Source: Bugula neritina
Taxonomy: Eukaryota; Bryozoa; Gymnolaemata; Cheilostomatida; Bugulidae
Direction of reading: 5' to 3'
Length of the DNA: 60,000 nt
Assembly: GCA_964035545.1 (NCBI GenBank)
Contig: OZ037772.1
Coordinates: 8,482,650 to 8,542,649, forward strand
The notes beneath the pieces were generated by a model. It did not search any database, had not been told where the DNA came from, and worked only from the letters and a program-made list of their open reading frames with translations. Both the position numbers and the translations under genes were made by a program. Positions 59,288 through 60,000 of this stretch are shown one piece after another (the first letter of the stretch is position 1; every line of letters starts with the position of its first letter).

Positions 59288-59360
59288 CATTACAGCTGGC
59301 TATTGCGCATTGGAAAGCTGATGAAATTATGTGTTAGACCTGTACCTTTGTCCTTCAAAA
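59288..59360 (-). promoter_or_regulatory. Conserved upstream block of unit 8
   Basis: Full version of the shared block: TTGGAAAGCTGATG, TGTTAGACCTGTACCTTTG and TCCTTCAA, 180-250 bases upstream of the ATG. Confidence 0.45.
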
Positions 59361-59499
59361 AATATTGGCATACATTTTTTGGATGTTCACCAAAAAATTC
59401 AAAAAGGATGGCCATTTGTTTCTGATAAAAAACAACATGATAGCCTCAGTCAGCTGTCTCAAATTGTATTAAATAAATTGTTGAGATAAAACTGATAGG

Positions 59500-60000
59500 T
59501 TGGCATATAGAGTCGTTTTGTCTGACCACAGTTTTGCTTGTTTTGATTTTAAAGAGATAGCAAAACAAAATGATTTTTGTGCTATCCCAAAATAAGCATT
59601 ATAGAAACATTATTTAATTAACCCATCCGGAAATAGAGGTGCAATAGCCTTTCAACTTGAGATGAATTGTATATATTGTTTGATGTTATTAATTAGAAAG
59701 ATTATTTAACTAACTCATCAAGAAGTAGAGGTGCAATAGCATTTCAACTTGAAATGAAATGTGTATATTGTTTGATCTTATTAAAAAGCTGTATAGATAA
59801 AAGTGAACTTACAACATGGTGTTAGGTATAAAGTGCTTAGGTGATAATGCCCCAGGTAATGATTGGAAAAGTGGCAGTGTGGATATTGCAGGGTTTGAGG
59901 CTTTGGAAAATTTAACAATAATGTGCCATACTTAACATTGGCTCATTTTCTATATCAAAATAAGCATTAGAGCAATGAAAAACCGCTATTGATGTCAGGA
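59500..60000 (-). other. 3' flank of a further unit beyond the window
   Basis: This stretch matches 39000-39330, 43490-43810 and 47690-48060, which lie roughly 0.8-1.1 kb downstream of the finger stops of units 4, 5 and 6. A ninth finger exon is therefore expected near 0.8-1 kb past the right edge. Confidence 0.6.
59605..59782. repeat. Tandem duplication of about 90 bp
   Basis: 59605-59691 and 59696-59782 are about 85 percent alike, sharing AGAGGTGCAATAGC and TATATTGTTTGAT-type words. Single copies of the same sequence occur in the 3' flanks of units 4, 5 and 6. Confidence 0.7.

Overview
The window is animal nuclear DNA, AT-rich and intron-bearing with GT-AG splice sites, most likely from an invertebrate. 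It holds tandem C2H2 zinc-finger genes with TGEKP linkers, a decayed R2-superfamily LINE, Gypsy-like LTR sequences and many microsatellites. No marker in it names the species.

Layout. (1) 1-1877: the 3' half (exons 3 and 4) of zinc-finger unit 1, minus strand. (2) 1878-28808: about 27 kb of gene-poor DNA that separates exon 3 of unit 1 from the exons 1 and 2 that fit it (28825-29881). It holds a solo LTR (8954-9523), a LINE relic (10151-13080), a complete 5.75-kb LTR element with identical LTRs and only a gag-like gene (13856-19607), a trinucleotide-rich tract (about 19.6-22.7 kb) and a pyrimidine tract (24597-24896). (3) 28825-60000: a head-to-tail array, all on the minus strand, with a period near 4 kb: unit 1 exons 1-2, unit 2, a zinc-finger-less remnant, and units 3 to 8. 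The right edge already looks like the 3' flank of a ninth gene.

Every unit follows one plan. A 19-bp coding first exon (six codons plus one base) is followed by an acidic exon 2 of about 220 codons, exon 3 of about 53 codons, and an exon 4 with a linker and 5 to 8 C2H2 fingers. All introns are in phase 1. The N-terminal part matches none of the usual zinc-finger partner domains I know (KRAB, SCAN, ZAD, BTB). It carries an invariant core close to YRQDPYCRDEYSAEWDPL and three degenerate copies of a short module around PLSEVISxAFxVLGL. I read this as a lineage-specific family of DNA-binding regulators with an undescribed effector region, built like KRAB or ZAD zinc-finger families; that is inference from architecture.

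The array is in birth-and-death evolution. Units 2, 6 and 8 read as complete genes. Unit 1 is complete only if the 27-kb intron is spliced. Unit 4 has a damaged 5' part of exon 2 and appears to rescue exon 3 with a shifted splice acceptor. Unit 7 has an 8-bp insertion at the exon 2 acceptor. Unit 3 has a stop and a frameshift, and unit 5 has a 2-bp insertion and a lost ATG.
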